Assembly: GCF_003337375.1 (NCBI RefSeq)
Contig: NZ_QPJD01000002.1
Coordinates: forward strand, 248,001 to 312,000
DNA length: 64,000 nt
Source of the DNA: Paenibacillus prosopidis
GTDB lineage: Bacteria > Bacillota > Bacilli > Paenibacillales > Paenibacillaceae
Direction: 5' to 3'
The position numbers and the translations under genes are program-made. The notes under the pieces were generated by a model, which was not told where the DNA came from, did no database searches, and saw only the letters and a program-made list of their open reading frames with translations. Below are positions 8,230 through 17,314 of the stretch, piece by piece (position 1 is the stretch's first letter; the number at the start of each line of letters is the position of its first letter).

Positions 8230-9530
8230 TAGGCTTGCAACAAGCGGTCGAAGCTCGCTTGCGCCTCGTAACGAATTTTTTCTTCGTCCAGCAATGTGCA
8301 CTCACCGTTCCGGACAACTTGACGTCCGTCAACCCACACATGCTTCACGTCGCGGCCAGAACCGGAGTATACGAGATGCGAGACGATGTCTGTCTTAGGA
8401 TAGAAGTGTGGCTGCTCGATATCAATCGCAATAAAATCAGCCTTCTTCCCTTCCTGTAGGCTTCCGATATCCTCTTGCTGCCAGATAGCACGCGCTCCGT
8501 ACACGGTTCCCATCTTTAAGGCTTCCAGTGCCGGTACTGCGGTAGGGTCGCCGGACACGCCTTTATGAAGCAATGCGGCAAAACGAATTTCTTCGAACAA
8601 ATCTAAATTGTTGTTGCTCGCGACGCTGTCTGTGCCAAGAGACACAGTTACGCCGGCCCGGAGCAGCTCCGGAACGCGGGCAATCCCGCTTGCCAGCTTG
8701 AGGTTGCTAACAGGATTATGGGATACAGAAACTCCTTTTGCTGCAAGCAGGCCAATTTCCGTATCGTTTAGGTGAACGGCGTGCGCCACCAAAGCCGGCC
8801 GCGAGAAGAAGCCGAGACGATCCAAATGCTCGACTGGACGAAGGCCGTAGTCGCGGACGTTTTGTTCGACTTCCGTAATCGTTTCCGACATATGCGTATG
8901 AAGCGGTAAGTTATAATCATGCGCAGCTTGAACAAATCTCTCAATATAATCTGGCGGACAGGTATATGGAGCATGCGGCGATATCATCGTCGTAATGCGG
9001 CCGTCTGCTTTTCCGTTCCAATCCCGCGCGAATGCAATGGCTTCAGCTAGCTTCGCATCCTGCACATCTGCAGGGCAAAGACCAATTACACCGCGTGTCA
9101 AGCAACCGCGCATGCCCGACTGCTCGACCATTAGCGCAACCTGGTCCATCCGGTCATACATATCAACAAAAGAAGTCGTACCGCTGCGCAGCATTTCCAC
9201 AATAGCAAGAGCACTGCCCGCGCGCGTATCCTGATCGACATATTTGCCTTCCATCGGCCACATCTTCTCCTCCAGCCACACCTGAAGGTTCTGATCATCC
9301 GAATAGCCGCGAAGCAAGCTCATAGCAGCATGACCGTGCGTGTTAATAAGCCCCGGCAAGAACGCTAATTTGCTGCCGTCCATTTTTTGCACGCCCTCGG
9401 CAAGCTGCTGCGGCGCTTCTGTTCCTAGGTAAGTAATGCGGTCATCCGTTACGACCATATGTCCTTTAAACGTTGGCTGAGCATCATCCATTGTAATAAA
9501 CAAACCGTTTTCAATCCAAATCTGACTCAT
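8229..9530 (-). CDS. mtaD: 5-methylthioadenosine/S-adenosylhomocysteine deaminase (amidohydrolase)
   Basis: 433-residue amidohydrolase of the Mta/Sah deaminase group. Metal ligands are visible: the THGH motif near residue 66, HTHMSE near 215, AHAVH near 243 and SLGTDSVASNN near 298. It deaminates MTA or SAH, linking to methionine salvage seen at the left edge. Aminodeoxyfutalosine deaminase belongs to the same family, and futalosine-pathway genes are in this window, so that activity is a real alternative. ATG has AAGGAG upstream; it overlaps the rex 3' end by 20 nt. Confidence 0.85.
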   Translation of the reverse strand: MSQIWIENGLFITMDDAQPTFKGHMVVTDDRITYLGTEAPQQLAEGVQKMDGSKLAFLPGLINTHGHAAMSLLRGYSDDQNLQVWLEEKMWPMEGKYVDQDTRAGSALAIVEMLRSGTTSFVDMYDRMDQVALMVEQSGMRGCLTRGVIGLCPADVQDAKLAEAIAFARDWNGKADGRITTMISPHAPYTCPPDYIERFVQAAHDYNLPLHTHMSETITEVEQNVRDYGLRPVEHLDRLGFFSRPALVAHAVHLNDTEIGLLAAKGVSVSHNPVSNLKLASGIARVPELLRAGVTVSLGTDSVASNNNLDLFEEIRFAALLHKGVSGDPTAVPALEALKMGTVYGARAIWQQEDIGSLQEGKKADFIAIDIEQPHFYPKTDIVSHLVYSGSGRDVKHVWVDGRQVVRNGECTLLDEEKIRYEAQASFDRLLQA

Positions 9531-10167
9531 CCTGCGCGTCTCCTTCTCTTCCTAAATAATAGGCTAAACTTAGCAATTCCTTCGTGAAATCCGCATTATG
9601 AATCCGAACCTCCTCGGGAACTCTCAAAATGGCAGGAGCAAAGTTTAATATTCCCTCGATACCCGCTTCAATAAATTGATTCGCGACATTTTGCGCTTCA
9701 AAAGCAGGAACTGTTATAATACCGATTCGAATTTTTTGCTCCTCAACCGTTTTTACAAGTTCACTCATAGGCAATACCCGTAAGTTATTAATGCTGGAAC
9801 CGATTTTGCCGGGATGAACATCGAAGACTGCTGTAATCTGCATGTTATCCTTGGAGTACTTATTATAGTTACATAAAGCATGACCCAAATTGCCCGCTCC
9901 GACTAATGCGACCTTAATCGTTTGATCGACCTTTAATATTTGACGGATTTTTTCGATCAAATAGACGACGTCATAACCAATTCCCTTGCGACCGAATTCA
10001 CCAAAATAAGCAAGGTCCTTCCGTATTTGTGCCGGATTCAAATCAAGCTTGACGCCCAGCTCTTGAGATGACACCGTTTGAATTTCCCGGAGATGCATCT
10101 CGTTTAATACTTGGAGATAAATAGGCAGCCGCCTGACGACAGCTTCCGAAATTTTCGCTTGCTTCAT
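9511..10167 (-). CDS. rex: Redox-sensing transcriptional repressor Rex
   Basis: 218 residues. An N-terminal winged helix (SSQELGVKLDLNPAQIRKDL) binds DNA and a C-terminal Rossmann domain (VALVGAGNLGHAL) senses the NADH/NAD+ ratio. Rex represses fermentation and respiratory genes when NADH is low. The ATG at 10167 overlaps the dinG stop (ATGA) and has GGAGGAGGAG upstream, so a start 23 codons earlier is rejected. It sits downstream of dinG rather than in the groES region as in some Bacilli. Confidence 0.95.
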   Translation of the reverse strand: MKQAKISEAVVRRLPIYLQVLNEMHLREIQTVSSQELGVKLDLNPAQIRKDLAYFGEFGRKGIGYDVVYLIEKIRQILKVDQTIKVALVGAGNLGHALCNYNKYSKDNMQITAVFDVHPGKIGSSINNLRVLPMSELVKTVEEQKIRIGIITVPAFEAQNVANQFIEAGIEGILNFAPAILRVPEEVRIHNADFTKELLSLAYYLGREGDAQDESDLD

Positions 10168-13067
10168 CGCTTCTCCTCCTCCGAACTTGGAGCAGCTTGA
10201 ACCCCCATCGGCTCCTCTTGCTTGGCTTCCAGCCATTCCCTCATCCTCGGTACCATTTGATCCGTGTGCATGGTTTCGATTTTAGGACCCGGCAGTGAGT
10301 ACAAGAAATGTTTACCGTAATACGTATCGATTACTCTTGTATCATATATGATTACGATTCCTTTGTCTTGAGCGGTCCGCACAAGGCGTCCGAAGCCTTG
10401 CTTAAAGCGGATAACCGCTTGCGGAATCGATAGCTTCATAAAAGGATTTTGTTTTAAGCGCTGCAGCATTTCAGCCTTCGCTTCCGCGAGCGGATGGTTC
10501 GGAGGTTGAAACGGGAGCCTTACAATAGCTAAGCATATCAATGCTTCGCCAGGAATATCAACACCTTCCCAGAAGCTGCTTGTACCAAGCAGTACCGATT
10601 CAGGCGTCTGGCGGAACCGCCTGGTCAGCTTTGTCCGGTTACTGCTGTCAATGCCTTGACCAAGTACCCCGATTCCTGCTTCGCTAAGCTGATCCTTCAG
10701 CGGTTCATACACTTGTTTGAGCATACGATAGGACGTAAACAACACCAGCATTCTGCCCTTTGTTTCTTTTGCCGAATCGGCAAGCGACTTCACTAACATC
10801 TCCAGATAAGCGGTATCTACGGATGCTCCTTTTAATACAGGAAAGTTCCGTGGAATAACGACGAGCGCCTGCTCCCGGTAATTGAAAGGTGAAGGAAGCT
10901 GTACCGTTTTCAGTCTGCCTTGCTCCTCATAACCGTTCAAACCGAGCTGCTCTTCTGCATATTGAAATGATTTTTGCACGGACAAAGTGGCTGACGTCAG
11001 CACAATGCTCTCTTTCACATCGAAAAAATGCTTTTGCAGCTGGGCGCTCACATCAACCGGCATGCCATATAATTGCACGGACCGGTAACGATATATGCTG
11101 CTCGCTTCAATCCAAAAAACGGAATCGGCCAGCTCTAATTTGATAAATGTGCGCAGCTCATCCTTTACACGCGTTAAATCGCGAACTGCACCGTTCAGAT
11201 CGGTAATAATGGCTTGCACGGCTGAATCATCGATTCGGTCTTTAATATCGGTTACCATTTTATCAACAGTACGTACGACTCGGTTAAGCTCGGTATGTAC
11301 ATTTGCTTCAACGGTCACCGCATCCTCCCAGCCCGCTGGCAGTAAATTATTTTTCAAGCGGCATACCGCTTGACCGTTATCGGTCTGACCGTCTGAGGAT
11401 GTGGAAGTAAAGCTGTAGAACATCTCAAACAGCTTATCCCAATGTTCTTTGACCTCCTGGAAAATAGGAATGACCGTATCGATCGTTTCGATCCAAGCTG
11501 TCTGATGGTCATTATCCTCATGCAGCAGCTTTTGCCGCAGCGCGGGAAGCAAGCCTGAACGATTATCCTTGAATAATCGTAAAACAGCTTGAGTTAAAGA
11601 AAAATAATTGATTTGCATCCCAAGATGCTTGCCTGCCACCTCTTCAACATGATGCGCCTCATCTATAACGAGATGTGTGTAGGAGGGCAGCAAACGGTGA
11701 TCAGCCTGGATATCGGTAAACAACATCGAATGATTTGTAATGCAAACGTCGGCGATATTCGCTTCATGCTTCGCGCGGTGATAATAGCATCGTTTGAACC
11801 AAGGGCATGCGCGGTTCAAGCAGGAATCCGCGTCACTCTCTACAGTTGACCAGAAATCGGCGCCTTTGTTGCCGAAATTAAGCTCCTCCTGATCTCCGGT
11901 TTCCGTCTCGCCAAGCCATACGACCATTTGAGCGGCTGTGACTGTGTCTTCAATCGGCGATACGAGATCCTTTGTATTCACTTTCCCTTCAAATTTACGC
12001 AAACACAAGTAGTTGCCGCGGCCCTTGAAGATGGAAGCTTTAAAATCAAAAGGAAGCACCTCTTCCAAAAGCGGCAAATCACGTTGTCTGAGCTGCTCCT
12101 GCAAGTTAATGGTATGGGTGCTCACAACTACTTTTTTACCGTTTTGGATACTATAATATAATGCGGGTATTAAGTAACCTAGCGATTTCCCTGTTCCCGT
12201 CCCTGCCTCAATAAGCAAATGCTTATTGCTGTTAAGCGCGCTGTATACCTCTTGGAACATTGCAGCTTGTGCTTCCCGCTCTTCGTAATTTTCGAACTTC
12301 TGCTCAAATCGCTGCTTCACATCGGCTAAATAGCTGTCGAAGGCCACGTCTTTTAAAGGCTCTTCAGTGCCGCTGCCGCTGCGGGGCGGCTGCTCATCCG
12401 TCCATTCCCTCGCCTTTAAAGCAAACTGATTAAAGTAATCAAACTCATTCGATTCGAATACGGTATGAAATTCCATCTTCTGCTGTGTCAGCTTAATAAA
12501 CCAACTAAGATCACTGCCGTCATCAATAAGCGCGGATAGCCGCTGCAATGTGAGCAGCGGCATTTTGCGAAGCTTTTTCACTGTTTCGATAAATAATAAA
12601 GCGGTAGCCATTGCATCGCTGTCGGCACGATGATGCTGGTCATGCGTTATGCCGAATAGCTCTGAAACAGCACCGAGCTGATACGTAGTAATGGTTGGAT
12701 ATAAAATGCGTAATAATTCAATGGTATCCAGCCTGCGGCCTGCAAACATGTGGTAGCCTGAGCGGTCAAGCGCTTGATTAAGAAAACCAGCGTCGAACCC
12801 GACATTATGAGCGACGAGCACTGCGTCATCAAGCTGCGGAATAAGCTTGACAAGTACTTCGTTAAGCTCCGGAGCTTCCGCTACCACCGTATCATCAATG
12901 CCCGTCAATTGAGTTATGAAAGCCGGTATTGGTATATTAGGCCGAACAAAGGAGCTAAACGTATCGATAATTTCAAGCTCATCCGAAACGATGACCAGCC
13001 CGACCTGCAAAATGTCATCCTCCGAGCCGTGTCCCGTCGTTTCTAAGTCCAATACTGCAAATTTCAT
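10164..13067 (-). CDS. dinG: DinG-type helicase with N-terminal 3'-5' exonuclease domain
   Basis: 967 residues. The first about 170 form a DnaQ-like exonuclease with intact motifs (FAVLDLETTG, LVAHNVGFDAGFL, HRADSDAMAT). The rest is an XPD-like superfamily 2 helicase: Walker A EAGTGTGKS, DEAH box VIDEAHHVEE, and a late motif IRFKQGFGRLVR. Four cysteines (YLCLRK, SCLNRACPW, RCYY) sit where the iron-sulfur cluster of XPD/DinG proteins is placed. The domain fusion is usual for Firmicutes DinG. GAGAGGATCGGGG precedes the ATG. Confidence 0.95.
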   Translation of the reverse strand: MKFAVLDLETTGHGSEDDILQVGLVIVSDELEIIDTFSSFVRPNIPIPAFITQLTGIDDTVVAEAPELNEVLVKLIPQLDDAVLVAHNVGFDAGFLNQALDRSGYHMFAGRRLDTIELLRILYPTITTYQLGAVSELFGITHDQHHRADSDAMATALLFIETVKKLRKMPLLTLQRLSALIDDGSDLSWFIKLTQQKMEFHTVFESNEFDYFNQFALKAREWTDEQPPRSGSGTEEPLKDVAFDSYLADVKQRFEQKFENYEEREAQAAMFQEVYSALNSNKHLLIEAGTGTGKSLGYLIPALYYSIQNGKKVVVSTHTINLQEQLRQRDLPLLEEVLPFDFKASIFKGRGNYLCLRKFEGKVNTKDLVSPIEDTVTAAQMVVWLGETETGDQEELNFGNKGADFWSTVESDADSCLNRACPWFKRCYYHRAKHEANIADVCITNHSMLFTDIQADHRLLPSYTHLVIDEAHHVEEVAGKHLGMQINYFSLTQAVLRLFKDNRSGLLPALRQKLLHEDNDHQTAWIETIDTVIPIFQEVKEHWDKLFEMFYSFTSTSSDGQTDNGQAVCRLKNNLLPAGWEDAVTVEANVHTELNRVVRTVDKMVTDIKDRIDDSAVQAIITDLNGAVRDLTRVKDELRTFIKLELADSVFWIEASSIYRYRSVQLYGMPVDVSAQLQKHFFDVKESIVLTSATLSVQKSFQYAEEQLGLNGYEEQGRLKTVQLPSPFNYREQALVVIPRNFPVLKGASVDTAYLEMLVKSLADSAKETKGRMLVLFTSYRMLKQVYEPLKDQLSEAGIGVLGQGIDSSNRTKLTRRFRQTPESVLLGTSSFWEGVDIPGEALICLAIVRLPFQPPNHPLAEAKAEMLQRLKQNPFMKLSIPQAVIRFKQGFGRLVRTAQDKGIVIIYDTRVIDTYYGKHFLYSLPGPKIETMHTDQMVPRMREWLEAKQEEPMGVQAAPSSEEEKR

Positions 13068-13083
13068 TTATTCCCCGATCCTC

Positions 13084-13830
13084 TCACAAACAGCACAGCT
13101 CCGTGCTTCCGAAATATAACGATAATTGCTGGGGCGTTTCTTGGCATGATTTCAAATTATTAAGCGGATCCTTGAAGCTCGGACAGGCATCATGCGCCTT
13201 CTTGAATAATTTCTCTGCTTGCGCCAAGTTCATGTGCACCGCTTGAATGCACCCTAGCGCATTATAGCCCATTGCCAGCCATTTGGGAAAGTCCGTTAGT
13301 GCAATCAACAGTTGAAAATGCCGCTGTGCCTCGTTCCAATTTTGCAAATGCATGTGAGTCATGCCCAAAAACAGCCGGGCCAAATTACATTCAGGCGTTT
13401 GTACGATCACCGATTGAAATTGCACGGCTGCCTGAGAAAACATAAATAACTTATAATAGCCTTGTCCTTTGGAAATAATCGGCGCAGCCTCATTTGGAAT
13501 TTCTAAATCGGCCGCATTGCAGGTCTGAGTTGCTTTCACAGGAAATTTCTGCACATGTTCTTCAGTCGAAGTTGTTTGGTTTGATTCAAGTACAATTAGC
13601 TTTTCCTTAAAATCAGCGAATTTCTCCTCGAACTCCAGCCATTGTTCAATGAACGTATCACTCATTTTTTTCAGCTCGTTCATTTGCTTCACATATTCCT
13701 GCTTTTCCTGTTCGCCTGCATCTTGATACTGTTCAATAATTTGATCAAGCATTTGATTCATGGATGAAAACATATGCTGAAACATACCGCATCCCGCCTT
13801 CGCCAAAGAATTAAGGAGTGTTATGTTCAT
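13084..13830 (-). CDS. TPR-repeat protein of unknown function
   Basis: Up to 248 residues: an N-terminal long helix likely to form a coiled coil (about residues 25-80, rich in E/K/Q), a linker, then about three tetratricopeptide-like helix pairs (for example AAVQFQSVIVQTPECNLARL and AQRHFQLLIALTDFPKWLA). A second ATG at 13785, with GGCGGG 7 nt upstream, may be the true start. I do not recognise a named family. It lies between panD and dinG, which are adjacent in B. subtilis. Confidence 0.7.
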   Translation of the reverse strand: MNITLLNSLAKAGCGMFQHMFSSMNQMLDQIIEQYQDAGEQEKQEYVKQMNELKKMSDTFIEQWLEFEEKFADFKEKLIVLESNQTTSTEEHVQKFPVKATQTCNAADLEIPNEAAPIISKGQGYYKLFMFSQAAVQFQSVIVQTPECNLARLFLGMTHMHLQNWNEAQRHFQLLIALTDFPKWLAMGYNALGCIQAVHMNLAQAEKLFKKAHDACPSFKDPLNNLKSCQETPQQLSLYFGSTELCCL

Positions 13831-13907
13831 TTTTTGTTTCCGGACGGCTTTTCATACGGCGTACCAGTCGTTACATAACACAGGGACTCTCGTCACTGAT
13901 CAAGCAC

Positions 13908-14291
13908 TTACAGGATTGTCGCGTGAAGCTCCTCCGATAATAACTGTAAAGGACGGTTGTTCTGATCTAAAATGGTAACGATCGGCTTGTGTTCCCTAGC
14001 TTCATCATCCGTCATCATCGCATACGAAATAATAATGACCTGATCACCCGGCTGCACTTGTCTTGCTGCTGCTCCATTTAAGCAAATAACGCCTGACCCG
14101 CGTTCACCGGTAATGACATAGGTCTCAAAACGGGCACCGTTGTTATTGTTTACGATTTGTACCTTTTCATTTTCCCATATATTAGCCGCATCCATCAAAT
14201 TCTCATCGATGGTAATGCTACCGACATAGTTCAGGTTCGCTTCCGTAACGGTTGCCCGGTGAAGCTTGGACTTCATCATCGTTCTGAACAT
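13908..14291 (-). CDS. panD: Aspartate 1-decarboxylase
   Basis: 127 residues, the usual length. Pyruvoyl enzyme making beta-alanine for pantothenate. The self-cleavage site Gly24-Ser25 is seen in [11 protein letters not shown], and [11 protein letters not shown] and [13 protein letters not shown] are typical. The ATG at 14291 has GGAGGT 8 nt upstream, lying inside panC; an in-frame GTG two codons earlier is less suitable. The gene overlaps the 3' end of panC by 74 nt. Confidence 0.96.
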   Translation of the reverse strand: MFRTMMKSKLHRATVTEANLNYVGSITIDENLMDAANIWENEKVQIVNNNNGARFETYVITGERGSGVICLNGAAARQVQPGDQVIIISYAMMTDDEAREHKPIVTILDQNNRPLQLLSEELHATIL

Positions 14292-15168
14292 GTTCACTCA
14301 CCTCCATCGCATCCAATAAGCGATTATCAATTAATCGAGTAGCACCGAATTTAACGGCTAATGCCAATATTAACGGTTGTTTTAGGTTTTGCAGAAGTGC
14401 GACCGGTTCCGGTGCCTGGAGGCTGGGATAATACAGCAATTCCGCATAATCGATTACCGCTTCGCTTGCTTTATCAATGTTGACCTTTACCTTAGCTAGC
14501 AGACGCTCTACGGTCATCTCAGGCTCATTTGCCCACTTCATGGCTTGCTGCAGCGTTTTTGACAATACAACCGCCTGCAGCCGATGCTCGGCGCTCAAAT
14601 ACACATTACGGGAGCTTAATGCAAGACCATCGGGTTCTCTAACAATCGGACAAGGTACGATTTCAACAGGCATATTCAAATCATTAACCATTTGCTGAAT
14701 TACCGCAACCTGCTGCGCATCCTTCATTCCAAAATAGGCCCGGTTAGGCTGGATGAGATGAAACAGCTTGCTAACGACCGTACCTACCCCATCAAAATGA
14801 CCGGGCCTTGAAGCGCCGCACAGCCGATCTGTGAGTTGATTAACTATAACGGAGGTAAGCGGTTTTTCCGGATACATTTCTTGAACGGAAGGTATAAATA
14901 CAAGATCAGTCCCGCACTCTTCGGCAATCGCCACATCACGCTTCTCATCCCGGGGGTAACGATCCAGATCCTCATGCGGGCCAAACTGCAGCGGATTGAC
15001 GAAAATGCTGAGCACCGTTACATCATTATCCGCTTTTGATTTGCGCAGCAAGCTCGCATGCCCTTCGTGAAGATAACCCATCGTCGGCACAAAGCCTATC
15101 TGTTTACCGTCTTTGCGAAGATCGGATAGCTGCTGCTTAAGCTCTGCTTTCGTTCGACAGATGTTCAT
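14218..15168 (-). CDS. panC: Pantothenate synthetase with C-terminal extension over panD
   Basis: Joins pantoate and beta-alanine with ATP. The catalytic core shows [13 protein letters not shown] (HIGH-like) near residue 28-40, the FVNPLQFGP segment, [11 protein letters not shown] and the KMSKS-like [10 protein letters not shown]. The family normally ends soon after TRLID; here about 35 further residues ([11 protein letters not shown]... to LCR) continue through the panD ribosome-binding site and start, giving 316 residues. The ATG overlaps the panB stop (ATGA). The extension has low complexity of no known family. Confidence 0.93.
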   Translation of the reverse strand: MNICRTKAELKQQLSDLRKDGKQIGFVPTMGYLHEGHASLLRKSKADNDVTVLSIFVNPLQFGPHEDLDRYPRDEKRDVAIAEECGTDLVFIPSVQEMYPEKPLTSVIVNQLTDRLCGASRPGHFDGVGTVVSKLFHLIQPNRAYFGMKDAQQVAVIQQMVNDLNMPVEIVPCPIVREPDGLALSSRNVYLSAEHRLQAVVLSKTLQQAMKWANEPEMTVERLLAKVKVNIDKASEAVIDYAELLYYPSLQAPEPVALLQNLKQPLILALAVKFGATRLIDNRLLDAMEVSEHVQNDDEVQASPGNRYGSEPELCR

Positions 15169-16091
15169 GTAAGCTGAACCCCCTTCTGAGGCTTGGAGCT
15201 ATCCTGTGTTTTCGTTTCTTTGTCATTCCCGCTTTGCTCAGAACCTCCGTATAGCGATTGAACTGCTGCAGGCTGGGCGGCGAACACATGCTCCTCCTCC
15301 GGGAAAGCACCTGTTTTCACATCTTCCACATAGGATTGGATGGCATTTCTTATCGTTGTGCCGATATCCGCGTAAGACTTCACGAATTTCTTCTCAAAAT
15401 ATGGAGATGAATATTGCAAAATGTCATGATAGACAAGCACTTGGCCGTCACAGCCGCGTCCAGCTCCAATTCCGATAACCGGAATCGTTATAGCATCACT
15501 GATCAATGTAGCTAGAGGCTCGGTCACAAGCTCCAGCACGATGCTGAAAGCACCCGCTTCTTCCAGCGCTTTCGCGTCGTTGATTAATCGCTCAGCATCT
15601 TTATCGAGCTTGCCCTGCACCTTATAGCCGCCAAGCTGATGGACAGATTGCGGCGTCAAACCAATATGTCCCATTACCGGTATGCCTGCTTTGACAAGCG
15701 CTGCTACATCCGAAGCAATGTCCGCTCCGCCTTCGAGCTTCACTGCTTGAGCGCCGCCCTCTTGCATGATTTTCGCAGCGTTGCGCAGCGTTGATTCACG
15801 TCCGATGCCGTAGGTCATAAATGGCATATCAGCAACGATGAACGTATGCTGGGCTCCTCTTGCAACCGCTCTTGTATGATAAACGATATCGTCGATCGTT
15901 ACCGGAATCGTCGTATCATAACCCAACACGACATTTCCGAGCGAATCGCCGACAAGAATAACGTCAATGCCTGCCTCTTCAGCGAGCTTAGCTGAAGGAT
16001 AATCATAAGCTGTCAAAACGGAAATCGCATTGCGGTCCTGCTTCATCTTCTTCAAATTCGTAATCGTCAGTCGTTTCCTCACCAGCTTCAT
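15165..16091 (-). CDS. panB: 3-methyl-2-oxobutanoate hydroxymethyltransferase
   Basis: First step of pantoate synthesis. TIM-barrel enzyme with VLTAYDYPSA, VGDSLGNVVLG (metal Asp), KLEGG and IPVIGIGAG segments. ATG at 16091 is directly after AAGGGG, whereas the GTG at 16082 lies 9 nt from that site and may be the used start (305 rather than 308 residues). The C-terminus has a charged tail (GNDKETKTQ) beyond the usual YGG end. A structured leader with a terminator lies upstream. Confidence 0.95.
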   Translation of the reverse strand: MKLVRKRLTITNLKKMKQDRNAISVLTAYDYPSAKLAEEAGIDVILVGDSLGNVVLGYDTTIPVTIDDIVYHTRAVARGAQHTFIVADMPFMTYGIGRESTLRNAAKIMQEGGAQAVKLEGGADIASDVAALVKAGIPVMGHIGLTPQSVHQLGGYKVQGKLDKDAERLINDAKALEEAGAFSIVLELVTEPLATLISDAITIPVIGIGAGRGCDGQVLVYHDILQYSSPYFEKKFVKSYADIGTTIRNAIQSYVEDVKTGAFPEEEHVFAAQPAAVQSLYGGSEQSGNDKETKTQDSSKPQKGVQLT

Positions 16092-16115
16092 CCCCTTTTC
16101 AATGATAGGATAAAC

Positions 16116-16148
16116 ACAAAAAAACCTTTTAGCCGCTGCTAAAAAGGT
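16116..16148 (-). terminator. Terminator or attenuator in the panB leader
   Basis: On the minus strand ACCTTTTTAGC (16148-16138) pairs with GCTAAAAGGT (16133-16124) and is followed by a run of seven Ts. It ends 25 nt before the panB start and about 190 nt after birA ends, so it can terminate birA transcripts or act as an attenuator for panB. Confidence 0.8.
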
Positions 16149-16260
16149 CCCCAAACTGAAAAGGAAACGATTGCTTGTCGTGCTTCCTTCTGTCTCGGTC
16201 CCTACGGCTCAGAGCAGAGTGTGCATTTCCAACCATTTGCAATGTGTCATTCATTCTTCA
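16149..16260 (-). promoter_or_regulatory. Structured RNA leader upstream of panB
   Basis: The minus-strand RNA can form TCTGCTC (16218-16212) with GAG-A-CAGA (16196-16189) carrying a bulged A, then a second hairpin GGAA...CGA/TCG.TTTCC just before the terminator at 16148. A pan RNA motif with bulged adenosines is known upstream of pantothenate genes; I cannot confirm membership without a covariance model. Confidence 0.45.
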
Positions 16261-16339
16261 ACAGTGCAGCTTCTAAGAATACCGCCTGTTAGCTTTAGTT
16301 TAGCAAATTTACTGCATTCCGTAAACGGATTCAAGCTCC

Positions 16340-17314
16340 CTATAACGGTTCGCCCATTTCCGCAGAGAAAACGGGCTTTACGGAGCCGTCTTCAAGCTGA
16401 ATTCGTATAGCCCCGGTTTCGTCCAGGCCGATTGGCACCCCGACAATGTCGCCTTGCGGCGTAATAAGGCGCGCCGGTTTACCGAGCGATACCGATAACG
16501 CCTCCCATAATGTGACGATAGGACTAAAGCCTTGCTCTTGGTAGAGGAAATAAAGCTGTTCCCACTCCTGCAGAAAATCTGTTATGACATCGATGCGCTC
16601 TAATTTCTTTCCGCCCGCAATTCGAAGCGAAGTAGCTTTCTCAAGCAATTCCACGGGATAATCATCTTCCTCGAGATTAACGCTTATTCCGATGCCTGCA
16701 ATAACAAACGTAAGCCGTTCATCCTCTGCCGCCGATTCGAGCAGAATTCCGCTTATTTTTTTGCCTTCAATAAGCAAATCATTCGGCCATTTGATTCCGA
16801 TTGGCAATGCCGTGATCCTTTTTAAGCTTCTGCATAGCGCAACGGCAGTCAATAATGTAAGCTGCGGAGCAAAATAAATCGGCAAGGACGGACGCAGCAC
16901 CATGCTCATCCATACGCCTTTACCGCGGGGCGATACCCATCCGCGTCCCATCCGCCCTCGTCCGTTCAGCTGCTGCTCTGCAATGACTAACGTTCCTTCA
17001 GGAGCCCCTTCTTCCGCTGCTGCCCGTGCAATATTTTGCGTCGACTCTACCGAGTCAAACAATTGCACCTCCTTGCCGAATACGTTAGATTTCATTCGGC
17101 TAGCAAGCTCAGCTGCAGATAAGTTGTCGGGTATACTTATAAGCCGGTATCCAAGACGTCTAGACGCCTCAAACCGGTAGCCTGCTGCCTCAAGCTTCTT
17201 AATTTGCTTCCAGATCGCTGTGCGGCTCACACCCAGCTCCTGACTAATGCTCTCACCGGATACATATTGACCCGGTTGAAGCTCAAACAATTGCAGCAAA
17301 GAAGTATTATTCAT
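16340..17314 (-). CDS. birA: Bifunctional biotin repressor and biotin-protein ligase BirA
   Basis: 324 residues: an N-terminal helix-turn-helix (SGESISQELGVSRTAIWKQI), the central biotin ligase with the GRGRMGRGW biotinyl-AMP loop, KWPNDLLI and the GIGISVN segment, and a C-terminal SH3-like domain. ATG at 17314 with GAGG 9 nt upstream overlaps the end of cca by 8 nt. It charges acetyl-CoA carboxylase and represses biotin genes. The cca-birA-panB order is that of B. subtilis. Confidence 0.95.
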   Translation of the reverse strand: MNNTSLLQLFELQPGQYVSGESISQELGVSRTAIWKQIKKLEAAGYRFEASRRLGYRLISIPDNLSAAELASRMKSNVFGKEVQLFDSVESTQNIARAAAEEGAPEGTLVIAEQQLNGRGRMGRGWVSPRGKGVWMSMVLRPSLPIYFAPQLTLLTAVALCRSLKRITALPIGIKWPNDLLIEGKKISGILLESAAEDERLTFVIAGIGISVNLEEDDYPVELLEKATSLRIAGGKKLERIDVITDFLQEWEQLYFLYQEQGFSPIVTLWEALSVSLGKPARLITPQGDIVGVPIGLDETGAIRIQLEDGSVKPVFSAEMGEPL

